From Croceicoccus gelatinilyticus (GTDB taxonomy: Bacteria > Pseudomonadota > Alphaproteobacteria > Sphingomonadales > Sphingomonadaceae): a DNA stretch of 64,000 bases. Position 1 is the stretch's first letter. Every line of letters starts with the position of its first letter. Location of the stretch: assembly GCF_018398395.1 (NCBI RefSeq), contig NZ_JAHCBF010000002.1, positions 620,001 to 684,000 on the forward strand, read 5' to 3'. Positions 53,177 through 62,371 of this stretch are shown in pieces. The notes beneath the pieces are model-generated. The model had not been told where the DNA came from. It worked only from the letters and a program-made list of their open reading frames with translations, and did not search any database. The translations under genes and the position numbers were made by a program.

Positions 53177-54124
53177 ATGACCGAACGTAAGGACCCGCCG
53201 AAGGAGCCCGGACAGCCCGGCCCGCACGGCAAACCCGAAGCTGCAGACCGCGCGCTTACTCCGCGCAAGTTCTACAAGGCCGAACAGGAAGCCGCCTTCT
53301 CCGAAGGTTCGCCGCTCCACACGCCTCAGACCAGCCATCCGGCCTATCGCCTCGCTTTCCGCGACACCGACTTCCTGCTGCGCGACGATCTTCGTCCCGT
53401 GCGCTTTCAGCTCGAATTGCTGAAGGCGGAAACGATGCTGGAAGAAGCGGGCGTCGGATCGATGCTCGTCATCTATGGCTCGGCCCGCATCCCCTCGCCC
53501 GAAAAGGCAGAGGAACTGCTGGCAACCGCCGACACCGATCCGCGCGGGAAGGACGTGATCGAAAGCCTCGTCGCCAAGACCAAGTATTACGAGGAAGCGC
53601 GCAAGCTGGCCTACATGGCAAGCGCGGCAGCCATCGTCGAAAACGGTGAGCGTCAGTTCGTAGTATGCTCGGGCGGCGGCCCGTCGATCATGGAAGCGGC
53701 CAACCGCGGCGCGCATGAAGCGGGCGCGGAAAGCGTTGGCCTCAACATCGTCCTGCCGCATGAGCAGGCGCCGAACGAATACGTGACACCGCGCCTTTCG
53801 CTGCAGTTCCACTACTTCGCGCTGCGCAAGATGCACTTCCTGATGCGTGCGCGTGCTCTGGCCGTCTTCCCAGGCGGGTTTGGCACGTTCGACGAGTTTT
53901 TCGAGACGCTGACCCTTGTCCAGACCGGCAAGATGAAGCCGATCCCGATCTTCCTGTTCGGACGCGAGTTCTGGGAAAAGGTCGTGAACTTCGAGGCTCT
54001 GGCCGACGAAGGCGTGATCAGCCACGAAGACCTGAAGCTGTTCCGCATCGTCGACACTGCCGACGAAGCGTGGGAGCGGATCGTCAAGTTCTACAAGCTC
54101 AGCCCGGCGGCCAAGATCGCCTGA
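53177..54124 (+). CDS. LOG family protein (nucleotide 5'-monophosphate nucleosidase-like)
   Basis: A 315-residue protein of the LOG/TIGR00730 family. Relatives cleave cytokinin ribotides or purine nucleotides to the base and ribose phosphate. They are often mislabelled as lysine decarboxylases. The substrate motif CSGGGPSIMEAANRGAHEAG and PGGFGTFDEFFE (family PGGxGTxxE) are intact. An N-terminal extension of about 80 residues distinguishes the longer bacterial type. It stands alone between two terminators or convergent genes. Confidence 0.88.
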   Translation: MTERKDPPKEPGQPGPHGKPEAADRALTPRKFYKAEQEAAFSEGSPLHTPQTSHPAYRLAFRDTDFLLRDDLRPVRFQLELLKAETMLEEAGVGSMLVIYGSARIPSPEKAEELLATADTDPRGKDVIESLVAKTKYYEEARKLAYMASAAAIVENGERQFVVCSGGGPSIMEAANRGAHEAGAESVGLNIVLPHEQAPNEYVTPRLSLQFHYFALRKMHFLMRARALAVFPGGFGTFDEFFETLTLVQTGKMKPIPIFLFGREFWEKVVNFEALADEGVISHEDLKLFRIVDTADEAWERIVKFYKLSPAAKIA

Positions 54125-54127
54125 CGA

Positions 54128-54877
54128 TCAGCGCACGGCCTGATGGCCGAGTGGGCCGTGCCCGGCACCGAACCCGGGCGCGGCCTCCAGCGCGGCGCGC
54201 ACGAAATTGCGGGCCTGTTCGATGGCAGGCACCATGCCAAGCCCTGCCCCCAGCCCGCAGGCGATGGCACTTGCCGTCGTGCAGCCGGTGCCGTGCGTGT
54301 GCCGCGTCTCGATACGCGGAGCCGACCATTCGAGCGGTTCCTCACCGGGGCGATAGAGCCAGTCGGTCACTGTCTCACCCGGCGCATCGCCGCCCTTGGC
54401 GAGGAACGTGATGCCGCGCTCCTGCAAGGCCTTCACACCGCCGAGTGCATCGAGCTCCGGCACGTTGGGCGTGGTGATCGCGGCCATGGCCATCAAGCGT
54501 TCGAACGCGGCAATCGTATCGGCATCGGCAAGCACCGAGCCGCTGGTCGACACCATGACGGGATCGAACACGACCGGCGCATCGACACCTTCCAGCAGGT
54601 CCGCGACCGCATGGGCAATGGCAGGCGAGCCGAGCATGCCGATTTTTACGGCATCCACGCCGATATCGTCGATGCAGCTTTGCGCCTGCGCCGCGACCAT
54701 TTCGGGCGACAGAACTTCAACCGCCTGAACGCCGGTCGTGTTCTGCGCCGTGATCGCGGTGATCGCGGTCATCGCATAACCGCCCAGCATCGTAATCGTC
54801 TTGATATCGGCCTGAATGCCGGCGCCGCCCGAACTGTCCGAACCGGCAATGACCAGAACACGCGCCGGTGCGCTCAC
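54128..54877 (-). CDS. thiD: Hydroxymethylpyrimidine/phosphomethylpyrimidine kinase
   Basis: ThiD phosphorylates HMP and HMP-P in thiamine synthesis. The 249-residue ribokinase-like protein has the N-terminal IAGSDSSGGAGIQADIKT, the FDPVMVSTSG stretch and the C-terminal GTGCTTASAIA anion-hole motif with the phosphate-binding loop. It overlaps the start of its upstream neighbour, the DUF1272 gene, by four bases. The run glmM, DUF1272, thiD on the minus strand is a probable operon. No TPP riboswitch is visible. Confidence 0.95.
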   Translation of the reverse strand: MSAPARVLVIAGSDSSGGAGIQADIKTITMLGGYAMTAITAITAQNTTGVQAVEVLSPEMVAAQAQSCIDDIGVDAVKIGMLGSPAIAHAVADLLEGVDAPVVFDPVMVSTSGSVLADADTIAAFERLMAMAAITTPNVPELDALGGVKALQERGITFLAKGGDAPGETVTDWLYRPGEEPLEWSAPRIETRHTHGTGCTTASAIACGLGAGLGMVPAIEQARNFVRAALEAAPGFGAGHGPLGHQAVR

Positions 54878-55092
54878 CCTTGCGCGTCCTTCATCTTTTC
54901 AGCTTTCAACTGGTTCGATGCCGAACGCGTCGGCCTGTCGACCAGTTCGCCGCCGCATTTGGGACAAAGATCGTCCAAGTCCTCGGCACATTCTGCGCAG
55001 TAGGTGCATTCGAAGCTGCAGATGAACGCGCCGGGCGCTGCTGCCGGAAGGTCCGCTTCGCAGCGTTCGCAGTGGGGTCGCATTTCCAGCAT
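54874..55092 (-). CDS. DUF1272 zinc-ribbon protein
   Basis: A 72-residue cysteine-rich protein of the DUF1272 family. Eight cysteines are arranged as CERC, ICSFEC with CTYCAEC and CPKCGG, which could bind two zinc ions. The function is unknown. The C-terminus is basic and probably disordered. It is translationally coupled on both sides, with glmM upstream (one-base overlap) and thiD downstream (four-base overlap), suggesting co-production. Confidence 0.9.
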   Translation of the reverse strand: MLEMRPHCERCEADLPAAAPGAFICSFECTYCAECAEDLDDLCPKCGGELVDRPTRSASNQLKAEKMKDAQG

Positions 55093-56429
55093 CAGGAACT
55101 CGCCTCCTTCACCGCGTCGCAGATCGCATCGACGACCTGTTCGACCTCGGCGGCATCATCACCTTCGGCCATGACACGAACGACCGGCTCTGTCCCCGAC
55201 TTACGAATGACGACGCGGCCCTTGCCCGCCAGAACGCCTTCACCATTCGCGATCGCGTCCTTCACTTGCGGGGTTTCCAGCGGATTGCCGGAGTAGCGAA
55301 CGTTCTTCAGGATCTGCGGCACCGGATCGAACAGGTGCAGCAGTTCGCTCGCCTTCTTGCCTGACTGGACCAGCGCGGCCAGCACTTGCAGCGCCGCAAC
55401 CGTGCCGTCACCGGTCGTCGCATGGTCGAGCAGGATCATGTGGCCCGACTGCTCGCCGCCGACGTTGAAATCGCCCGCGCGCATCGCCTCCAGCACGTAA
55501 CGGTCGCCGACAGCGGTGCGCACCAGGCTCAGCCCCTCCCCTTCGAGGAAGCGTTCGAGGCCGAGGTTGCTCATCACCGTGGCCACCACGCCACCGCCCC
55601 TCAGGCGGCCCTGCCGGTTCCAGTCGCGCCCGATCAGCGCCATGATCTGGTCGCCGTCCACGGTCTTGCCCTTCTCGTCCACCACGATCAGGCGGTCCGC
55701 ATCCCCGTCGAGCGCGATGCCGATGTCGGCTTCTTCTTCTACGACGCGCTTCTTGATCGCGTCGACCGCAGTCGAACCGACGTCGCGGTTGATGTTCAGA
55801 CCGTCGGGCGACACGCCCATCTCGATCACTTCCGCGCCCAGTTCCCAAAGCGCGGGCGGGGTCACGTCGTAGGCAGCGCCGTTCGCGCAATCGATCACGA
55901 TCTTCAGGCCGTCGAGCCGGACCATGTTTGGCAGCGATGCCTTTACTGCGTGGATATAGCGTCCGCGCGCGTCATCGATGCGGCGGGCGCGCCCGATGTC
56001 CTGCGGGGGGACGAGAAGCTGTTCCTGGTCGATCATCATCTCGACCGCGAGTTCATCCTCGTCCGAAAGCTTGAAACCGTCGGGCCCGAACAGCTTGATG
56101 CCGTTGTCCTCGAACGGGTTGTGACTGGCCGAGATCATGACGCCCAGATCGGCACGCATCGAACGGGCGAGCAGCGCGACCGCCGGCGTCGGCATCGGGC
56201 CAAGCAGCACGACATCCATGCCCACGCTGGTGAACCCTGCCACCATCGCGCTTTCCATCATGTAGCCGGACAGGCGCGTGTCCTTGCCGATCACCACGCG
56301 GTGCTTGTGCCCGCCGCGCAGGAAATAAGTGCCCGCGGCCTGGCCGACCTTCATCGCCATCGACGCGGTCATGTTGCCGGAATTGGTGCGCCCCCTGATC
56401 CCGTCGGTGCCGAAATACTTGCGTCCCAA
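55092..56429 (-). CDS. glmM: Phosphoglucosamine mutase
   Basis: GlmM converts glucosamine-6-phosphate to glucosamine-1-phosphate for UDP-GlcNAc and thus peptidoglycan and lipopolysaccharide. The 445-residue protein starts [13 protein letters not shown], with the catalytic serine in [15 protein letters not shown]. The metal site lies in [15 protein letters not shown], and the sugar-binding GEQSGHMI and [12 protein letters not shown] are present. It is the first gene of the minus-strand run with DUF1272 and thiD. Confidence 0.97.
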   Translation of the reverse strand: MGRKYFGTDGIRGRTNSGNMTASMAMKVGQAAGTYFLRGGHKHRVVIGKDTRLSGYMMESAMVAGFTSVGMDVVLLGPMPTPAVALLARSMRADLGVMISASHNPFEDNGIKLFGPDGFKLSDEDELAVEMMIDQEQLLVPPQDIGRARRIDDARGRYIHAVKASLPNMVRLDGLKIVIDCANGAAYDVTPPALWELGAEVIEMGVSPDGLNINRDVGSTAVDAIKKRVVEEEADIGIALDGDADRLIVVDEKGKTVDGDQIMALIGRDWNRQGRLRGGGVVATVMSNLGLERFLEGEGLSLVRTAVGDRYVLEAMRAGDFNVGGEQSGHMILLDHATTGDGTVAALQVLAALVQSGKKASELLHLFDPVPQILKNVRYSGNPLETPQVKDAIANGEGVLAGKGRVVIRKSGTEPVVRVMAEGDDAAEVEQVVDAICDAVKEASS

Positions 56430-56644
56430 GTCGCGTCCTTCTTCGTTTCAATCCTGTTGGAAAGCCAATGAGCCAAGGCCGATGGCAGTTCCCCGCCCGT
56501 CATGACACCCCCGATGGCGCGCGTGAAGGCGGATGGTGCACGTTCGAACGCGAAATATACCCGAAACTGCAACTTGAACCTGCGCAATGCGTTTACACAT
56601 ATGAACGCGAGACAACAAAACGCGACCGTCCAAGGAGTTTAAAG

Positions 56645-57265
56645 ATGGCCATTGCCTTTCCCGACCTGCCCTATGCCCACGATGCGCTGAGCCCGGCGAT
56701 CGGTTCGGAAACGCTGCAGACCCACCACGGCAAGCATCACAAGGCTTACGTCGACAAGACGAACGCCGCGATCGAAGGCACCGACCTTGCAGACGCTTCG
56801 CTGGAATCGATCATCGCCAAGGCTGATGAAACCGGCAACGCGGGCCTGTTCAACAATTCGGCACAGAGCTGGAACCACGCCTTTTACTGGCACTCGATGG
56901 CCCCTTCGAGCGAAGGCCCGAGCGGTGACCTGCTCGACGCGATCAATGCCGCATTCGGCTCGGTCGATGCGCTGGTCGAAAAGCTGCAGTCGGCTGGTGC
57001 CGGCCACTTCGCATCGGGCTGGGTCTGGCTGGCCGCTGACGCGGACGGCAAGCTCTCGGTCGAAGAAACGCACGATGCGGGCACGCTCGCCATCGGCGGC
57101 AAGAACCCTCTCCTCACGCTCGACGTGTGGGAACACGCTTACTACCTCGACCACAAGAACGTGCGTCCCGACTACCTGAAGGCCGTCAGCACCGGCCACA
57201 TCAACTGGGACTTCGCGGCAGAGAACTACAAGCGTGGTTCGATCTGGTCGTACCCCTCGGCCTGA
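56645..57265 (+). CDS. sodB: Superoxide dismutase [Fe]
   Basis: SodB converts superoxide to hydrogen peroxide and oxygen in the cytoplasm. The start MAIAFPDLPYAHDAL follows AAGGAG and gives 206 residues. Metal ligands are the His in THHGKHHKAYV, the His in SWNHAFYW, and Asp and His in LDVWEHAYYLD. The FNNSAQSWNH and GSGWVWL-like (ASGWVWLA) regions fit the Fe type. The 215-base upstream region has no clear promoter or EcfG match. Confidence 0.95.
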   Translation: MAIAFPDLPYAHDALSPAIGSETLQTHHGKHHKAYVDKTNAAIEGTDLADASLESIIAKADETGNAGLFNNSAQSWNHAFYWHSMAPSSEGPSGDLLDAINAAFGSVDALVEKLQSAGAGHFASGWVWLAADADGKLSVEETHDAGTLAIGGKNPLLTLDVWEHAYYLDHKNVRPDYLKAVSTGHINWDFAAENYKRGSIWSYPSA

Positions 57266-57287
57266 GCCGGGAACACCTGAACAAGCG

Positions 57288-57321
57288 AAAGGCCGGGATC
57301 GTCTCCCGGCCTTTTTCTTTT
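57288..57321 (+). terminator. Rho-independent terminator after sodB
   Basis: AAAGGCCGGGA (57288-57298) and TCCCGGCCTTT (57304-57314) form an 11-bp stem with a five-base loop, followed by TTCTTTT. Confidence 0.9.
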
Positions 57322-57337
57322 GCGCCTTCGCCACGTG

Positions 57338-58546
57338 TCAGGCGCCTGCTTCGTCTTCCTCTTGTGGTCGCAGAAACAGCGGTTCGCCGAACAGGAAACC
57401 GATGATGTTGGGATGTCCCAGATGTTCGAACAGGGCCATCAGGGTGATGAGGATGGGCATCGAAAGCACCGCGCCCAGAACGCCCCAGACCCAAGTGAAA
57501 TAGCTGATCCCGATCAGGATCACGACCGGGTTCATCGTGAAGCGCGCACCAAGGATCGCAGGTGTGACCGCATTGGCCTCGATCGTGTGCAGGCCAAGAT
57601 AGGCCGCCGCCGGAACCAGCCCCATCAGGATCGTGTCCGCCGTGCCCATGCCGACCAGCAGCAGGATCGCCGTCATCGCAAAAGGCCCGATATAGGGCAG
57701 GAAGTTGAGCAGGGCGGCCAGACCGCCCCACATGATCGGCGCCTCGAGCCCGATGGCCCACGCGCCCAGCGCGGCAACGACGCCGACGCCCAGATTGATG
57801 AGGCCCACCGTCAGGATATAACTAGCCACGCGGTCCTGCACTTCGCGAAGAGCACGCGCCGCTTTCAGCGAAGCACCGAATTCCGCACGTTCAAGGAGGA
57901 GCCGGTGCCGCATGCGCGTCCGCGCCTCGATCATGAAAAACGCCATGAGGAACGTGAGCAGCGTTTCCAGAATGACCGTCGGAGTCGCCAAGGCCACACG
58001 CTCGATCATAGATGGCGTGGCGACGACGACTTCCTGGCCCTGCTTGGGCCCGCTCAACTTGCCAATGCGTTCGCCAAGGTCGTTGATCCAGTCGAGCTGT
58101 CCGCGCAGCTGCCCGAACGACTTGTCGATCGACGCGATCATTTGTGGAACCTGATCGAACAGGTCCGCCGCAGGTTGCAGGATGGCCGTCGCGGCCAGGA
58201 CCAGCACGCCGATGAAGATCACGACCGCCAGCAGGGACGCGATCACGTTCGGGATACCGATGGAATTGATCTTGTCAGCAAGCGGCGAGAGCAGGATCGT
58301 CAGCACCACGGCCGTCACCAGCGGCAGAAAGACGATCGACCCGATCGACAGCACGAAAGGCAGGGCCAGGAACAAGCCCAGCCCGATCATCAACAGCAAT
58401 GCAGAAGCAAGTCGCCCGAGGTCGAGATCCGCACCGGCGGTGCGGCCGCCAAGGTCTGGCCCGGCAGCGTTGCCGGCCAGCCGCTCAAGCCGCTGTGCGT
58501 TGGTTTCTTCCCTGTCTTGATCCCGATCCTGATCGTCGTCCGCCAT
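57338..58546 (-). CDS. AI-2E family transporter
   Basis: A 402-residue membrane protein of the AI-2E (PerM/TqsA-like) family with about eight hydrophobic segments and a central soluble region. Family traits are the early repeated helices, the LPYIGP segment and GISYFTWVWGVLGAVLSMPI. Members have been linked to autoinducer-2 export and to Na+/H+ exchange. The substrate is not predictable. It starts 19 bases after the ecfG stop on the same strand, so it may be co-transcribed with nepR-ecfG. Confidence 0.88.
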   Translation of the reverse strand: MADDDQDRDQDREETNAQRLERLAGNAAGPDLGGRTAGADLDLGRLASALLLMIGLGLFLALPFVLSIGSIVFLPLVTAVVLTILLSPLADKINSIGIPNVIASLLAVVIFIGVLVLAATAILQPAADLFDQVPQMIASIDKSFGQLRGQLDWINDLGERIGKLSGPKQGQEVVVATPSMIERVALATPTVILETLLTFLMAFFMIEARTRMRHRLLLERAEFGASLKAARALREVQDRVASYILTVGLINLGVGVVAALGAWAIGLEAPIMWGGLAALLNFLPYIGPFAMTAILLLVGMGTADTILMGLVPAAAYLGLHTIEANAVTPAILGARFTMNPVVILIGISYFTWVWGVLGAVLSMPILITLMALFEHLGHPNIIGFLFGEPLFLRPQEEDEAGA

Positions 58547-58565
58547 GGCAGCCCTCCGGCCGCTT

Positions 58566-59216
58566 CTAGCGGTTTACGTTGACCTGCGGCTCGGCCATGT
58601 CGTCGAGCTCACCCATGATCGCACGGTGCGCGGCGGCATCCTCGATCGAACGCTGGGGGATGTCGCCCTCTTCCAGCATCGAGGTAAGCGCAGCGCGGGC
58701 GCGGCCCACGCGGCTCTTGATCGTGCCGACGGCGCAATCGCAGATTTCCGCCGCTTCTTCATAGCTGAAGCCGCCCGCGCCCACGAGCAGCAGAGCCTCA
58801 CGCCGTTCGGGCGGAAGGGTCAGCAGCGCGCGGTGCATGTCCGACAGGTGCAGCGGACCTTCCTGTGCCGCAGGCGCGGTCAGGATGCGTTCGGCCACGG
58901 TTTCATCGTAGTCGGCGCGGAACCGGTTGCGGCGCATGTCTGTGAGGTATGCATTGCGCAGGATCACGAAAGTCCAGGCGCGCATCGACGTGCCGGGCTG
59001 GAACCTCTCTTGCGCGGCCCATGCCTTCATCAGGGCTTCCTGCACGAGATCGTCGGCCACGTCGGGCCGGCCGCACAGGCCGCGGGCAAATGCACGCAGA
59101 TGGGGAATGACTTCGGTCAGCTCTCGCTTGAAATCGTGCGCACGCGCACGTTCTTCGGCCTCAGAGCGCTCGGGCACCGCAGCAGGCTGCGCCTCGCTAG
59201 TCGCGTTCTTGGCCAT
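58566..59216 (-). CDS. ecfG: General stress response sigma factor EcfG
   Basis: EcfG is the alternative sigma factor of the alphaproteobacterial general stress response, held inactive by NepR until PhyR captures NepR. The 216-residue protein has region 2 (LRAFARGLCGRPDVADDLVQEALMKAW) and region 4 (ALLLVGAGGFSYEEAAEICDCAVGTIKSRVGRAR), joined by a linker. The adjacent nepR and nearby phyR confirm the class. The last base of nepR overlaps its start. Exact EcfG promoter matches lie upstream of nepR and phyR, implying autoregulation. Confidence 0.95.
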   Translation of the reverse strand: MAKNATSEAQPAAVPERSEAEERARAHDFKRELTEVIPHLRAFARGLCGRPDVADDLVQEALMKAWAAQERFQPGTSMRAWTFVILRNAYLTDMRRNRFRADYDETVAERILTAPAAQEGPLHLSDMHRALLTLPPERREALLLVGAGGFSYEEAAEICDCAVGTIKSRVGRARAALTSMLEEGDIPQRSIEDAAAHRAIMGELDDMAEPQVNVNR

Positions 59217-59395
59217 TACTCCTCCGTGTCAAACTTGGAGAGGAGATCGTTGAAACTGTCCGGAAGCGGTTCCTCCACCACCGAGTCGTAGAGCTGCCGC
59301 AGGCCCGACGCCCAATCAGGGCGCTTTTCGGGCTTCTTCTGCCGCTCTGTCTCGTCGTCCTTTTTCTTCACGTCCCTCATTCGCTTGTCTGTCAT
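59216..59395 (-). CDS. nepR: Anti-sigma factor NepR
   Basis: A 59-residue anti-sigma factor that binds EcfG. The start is placed at MTDKRMRDVK, giving a charged flexible N-terminus and the conserved core GLRQLYDSVVEEPLPDSFNDLL, which forms the two helices gripping sigma and PhyR. A longer upstream reading is rejected because it crosses the EcfG promoter and lacks family similarity. It overlaps ecfG by one base; partner phyR lies 2.1 kb away. Confidence 0.93.
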   Translation of the reverse strand: MTDKRMRDVKKKDDETERQKKPEKRPDWASGLRQLYDSVVEEPLPDSFNDLLSKFDTEE

Positions 59396-59492
59396 CTCGA
59401 GCACTGCGACCCCTTGCCGGTGTTCAAAGCCGTAAGCCGAACCGGCAACTGCTGTCCGCTGACGTTTCAGAAATATATCAAACACACTGGCG

Positions 59493-59517
59493 GGAACGAA
59501 ACGGCACGCGATTGGTT
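59493..59517 (+). promoter_or_regulatory. Possible EcfG promoter toward the HRXXN kinase gene
   Basis: On the plus strand GGAAC (59493-59497), 16 bases, GGTT (59514-59517) differs from consensus at one position of the -10. It overlaps the nepR promoter almost exactly in the opposite direction. The kinase start is about 130 bases away. Confidence 0.4.
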
Positions 59518-59519
59518 CC
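59495..59519 (-). promoter_or_regulatory. EcfG promoter of nepR-ecfG
   Basis: On the minus strand GGAAC (59519-59515), 16 bases, CGTT (59498-59495) is an exact EcfG consensus, about 100 bases before the nepR start. This indicates that the sigma factor amplifies its own operon. Confidence 0.8.
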
Positions 59520-59648
59520 CGCGAATGGATGTAATAATGAAAGAGGCCGGATTTGCCTGTTTGCTCGTCGATGCTGCCTGATGGTTTCCCGCGTGAACAC
59601 GACAGTATCACATGCCTCATCCCGGCAGGATTCTGATCTGAGCAAAAC

Positions 59649-61382
59649 GTGGAAGTTCAGCCCCACCCTCTGAAAAGCGCCGCTCATGTGAAAGAGCGCC
59701 GCGGCCGCCGTGCCGACCCTCGGCTCGGCCGCGTGTTGCGCGGGTTTGCCCGTTTTCCCCGCGCGCTGCCGATCGGCATCTTCGTCGCCATCGCGCTGCT
59801 GACTGGTGTCGGCGTCTGGGCGATCGAGATGGCGCAGAAGGATGCACGACGCACCGAACTCAGCCAGATCGCCACCGGTGCCAGCGCGGCGCTGGAACGG
59901 CGCGCCAATGCCAATGCCGCCTATCTGCGATCGGGCGCAGCCCTGCTCGCCACGCAGGACGACGTTCCCGCCTCGCTGTTCCGTACTTTTGTCGGGCAGC
60001 TCCGCCTCGATGCGAATTTTCGCGGCGCAGAAGGTATCGGCTGGGCCGAGCGGGTCGACAGCAACGATATCCCCGCATTCGAGGCGAAACAGGACGAATT
60101 GGGCGCGACCGACTTCGCCGTCCACCCCCTTCCCCGTTCGGACCAGGCCTATGCCGTCCCGGTGACCTATCTCCAGCCGCTGACAGACCGGAACCGCCGC
60201 GCCATCGGCTTCAACATGTTCTCCGAACGCACCCGCCGTATCGCCATGCTCGAGGCTGAACGCCTTGCCCGCCCGACCGCGTCGGGACGGGTCGTCTTGG
60301 TGCAGGAAGGGACCCAGACCACGGCGCCCGGCTTTCTTATCTATATGCCGGTGTTCAAGATCGATCCTGCCGGCGGCCGTCGCCTGCAAGGCTATGTCTA
60401 TAGCCCGTTCAACGCGCAGGACTTCGTGGAATCCGCGCTGGAAGGGGAATTGCCCAACCGTGCGCGCATCGGGCTTTATGACGGCCCCATCGCATCCGAT
60501 AACCTGCTTGCCGAGATTTCGACCGGCGAAACAGGCGGAGAGAGCCTGACGCGGCAGATTTCCATCGGCAACCGCACTTTCACGATGGAAGTGCATTCGT
60601 TGAAAAGTTCGGTGCTGAGCGATGTGGCCGTGATTGTCCTGCTCTCTGGCCTTGTCGTCGCCAGCCTTGCGCTTGCCATTGCATGGCTGCTGACGCGCCA
60701 GGCGGCAGAGGCGCGGCAGGTCATCGGTATTCTTGAGGAACAGGCCGCGATCCGCAATTCGCTGACGCGAGAGCTGAACCACCGTGTGAAGAATACTTTG
60801 GCCAATGTCTTGTCGATCGTGTCGCTGACGCGGCGGCGCGCGACATCGCTGGATGCGTTCGCCACCTCGCTCGATGGTCGCATCCGCGCACTTTCGGCAA
60901 CACATGACCTCCTGACCCAGTCGGAATGGGGCACCACACCGGTAAAGTCGGTGATCGAAGTCGAGATGGCGCCTTATGCTCTGGGCCGCGATTCCATTGT
61001 CGAGATGGACGGCCCCGAGGTCGAACTGGCGCCAAACGATGCCCTTTCGCTTGGCCTTGCGATCCACGAACTGGCGACCAATGCGGCAAAATTCGGCGCG
61101 CTCAGCGTGCCGGGCGGCAAGGTCTCGGTCGACTGGGACCTTGTTTCGGAAAATCTCGTCCGCGTACGCTGGAAGGAAAGCGACGGCCCGACCGTGTCGG
61201 ACGACCGTCCGCGTGGCTTCGGCACCGAACTGATCGAGAAGATCGTCGCCCACGAATTGCGCAACCCCGTCGATCTTGTCTTCGAGGCGAGTGGCGTGCG
61301 TTGTACGATGCTGATCCCTGTCCGCACCCGCAGCGAATTCATGATCCGCGCGCGGCAGGAGCGTGAAAAGAACCGGGGCTAG
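59649..61382 (+). CDS. CHASE-domain HRXXN-type sensor histidine kinase
   Basis: A 577-residue membrane kinase. One helix at about residues 40-58 is followed by an extracytoplasmic CHASE sensor domain (about 80-300), a second helix at about 322-348, and an HWE/HisKA_2-type kinase core. The phosphoacceptor motif is H378-R-V-K-N382, fitting the HRXXN family whose members (Pak kinases) phosphorylate PhyR in Sphingomonas. The ATPase domain has IHELATNAAKFGAL and GFGTELIEKIV. Its position between nepR and phyR suggests control of PhyR. The start is GTG. The CHASE ligand is unknown. Confidence 0.9.
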   Translation: MEVQPHPLKSAAHVKERRGRRADPRLGRVLRGFARFPRALPIGIFVAIALLTGVGVWAIEMAQKDARRTELSQIATGASAALERRANANAAYLRSGAALLATQDDVPASLFRTFVGQLRLDANFRGAEGIGWAERVDSNDIPAFEAKQDELGATDFAVHPLPRSDQAYAVPVTYLQPLTDRNRRAIGFNMFSERTRRIAMLEAERLARPTASGRVVLVQEGTQTTAPGFLIYMPVFKIDPAGGRRLQGYVYSPFNAQDFVESALEGELPNRARIGLYDGPIASDNLLAEISTGETGGESLTRQISIGNRTFTMEVHSLKSSVLSDVAVIVLLSGLVVASLALAIAWLLTRQAAEARQVIGILEEQAAIRNSLTRELNHRVKNTLANVLSIVSLTRRRATSLDAFATSLDGRIRALSATHDLLTQSEWGTTPVKSVIEVEMAPYALGRDSIVEMDGPEVELAPNDALSLGLAIHELATNAAKFGALSVPGGKVSVDWDLVSENLVRVRWKESDGPTVSDDRPRGFGTELIEKIVAHELRNPVDLVFEASGVRCTMLIPVRTRSEFMIRARQEREKNRG

Positions 61383-61481
61383 GGGTTAGCGTAAACGGAG
61401 GCGATCGGCTGTGAGGGCCCGCTGCGTTAGCCTTCCGACAAGTCTGCCCACCATTCCTCTCTCGCAGGTCGCCAGACACGA

Positions 61482-61517
61482 AAAGGCCCGCTGCTCGAAC
61501 CTGAGCAGCGGGCCTTT
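61482..61517. terminator. Bidirectional terminator between kinase and phyR
   Basis: AAAGGCCCGCTGCTC (61482-61496) pairs with GAGCAGCGGGCCTTT (61503-61517) in a perfect 15-bp stem with loop GAACCT. It lies between convergent genes and can serve both. Confidence 0.9.
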
Positions 61518-61539
61518 CGTTTGGCTCTTGCAGCGCGCC

Positions 61540-62337
61540 TTACGGCAGCGGACGGCTCGATCCGAAGAACAGCGCCTGGCTGATGGCGGCGCGGACCGTC
61601 GATTCCTGGAACGGCTTGGTGACGAGATACGTCGGCTCAGGCCGATCGCCCGTCAGCAGGCGTTCGGGATAGGCGGTGATGAAGATCACCGGCACCGAAC
61701 CGATCGACAGGATATCGTCCACCGCGTCGAGGCCCGAGGACCCATCGGCAAGCTGGATGTCGGCGAGCACAAGGCCCGGCATCTTGTCGGCAATGACGTC
61801 CTGCGCCTGCGTGCGCGTCGCGGCCGTGCCGCAGATGTCGTGACCAAGCGAACGGACGAGATCTTCCAGCTGCATCGAGATGAGTGGCTCGTCCTCGATG
61901 ATGAGGACGTTAGTCGTCGATTCCTTGTCGATCTCCGACACCGCTTCCTGAACGAGATTTTCGACCTCTTCTTCAGAGATGTCCATGATCTCGGCAGCCT
62001 GGGCGATCGAGAAATCCTCAAGCGTGGTGAGAAGCAGCGCCTGGCGGTTCATCGGCGTGATGGCCGACAGACGTTCCTGCGCAGCAGCCGCGTGATCGAC
62101 GATACCGGAATCGGTATCGGCCACCTCGAGGAAAGCGCTGGCCCAGAGCTTGTTAAAAGCGCGGTAGAGGGGGACGCGCCCACCTTCACCGAGGCTGGCC
62201 TTCAGTTCCGGATCGGCGAGAACCGCCTCCAGAGTGGCGCGGACGAAAGCGTCGCCTGTGCTTTGCGAGCCCGAAAGCGCGCGAGCGTAGCGACGAAGAT
62301 ATGGCAGATTGGCGGCAACCTTGGCCCCGAGAGACAT
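61540..62337 (-). CDS. phyR: Response regulator PhyR (sigma-like domain plus receiver)
   Basis: PhyR is the anti-anti-sigma factor of the general stress response. The 265-residue protein starts MSLGAKVAANLPYLRRYARAL. Residues 1 to about 135 are the EcfG-like pseudo-sigma domain, and about 140-262 the receiver domain with VLIIEDEPLIS, phosphoacceptor Asp193 in LADIQLADG, Thr221 and Lys241 in TKPF. When phosphorylated, it binds NepR and frees EcfG. An exact EcfG promoter match lies 35 bases upstream. The gene is convergent with the HRXXN kinase gene. Confidence 0.96.
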   Translation of the reverse strand: MSLGAKVAANLPYLRRYARALSGSQSTGDAFVRATLEAVLADPELKASLGEGGRVPLYRAFNKLWASAFLEVADTDSGIVDHAAAAQERLSAITPMNRQALLLTTLEDFSIAQAAEIMDISEEEVENLVQEAVSEIDKESTTNVLIIEDEPLISMQLEDLVRSLGHDICGTAATRTQAQDVIADKMPGLVLADIQLADGSSGLDAVDDILSIGSVPVIFITAYPERLLTGDRPEPTYLVTKPFQESTVRAAISQALFFGSSRPLP

Positions 62338-62371
62338 GCAAGCCCTTCCCGTAAATTGGATCGACTGCCGT

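Noticed and set aside
53177-54124. Lysine decarboxylase
   Set aside because: The PGGxGTxxE and GGGPSIMEAA motifs define the LOG family; the decarboxylase name is an old misannotation.
59396-59620. A longer N-terminus for NepR
   Set aside because: The extension runs across the exact EcfG promoter and is unlike NepR proteins, which are about 60 residues.
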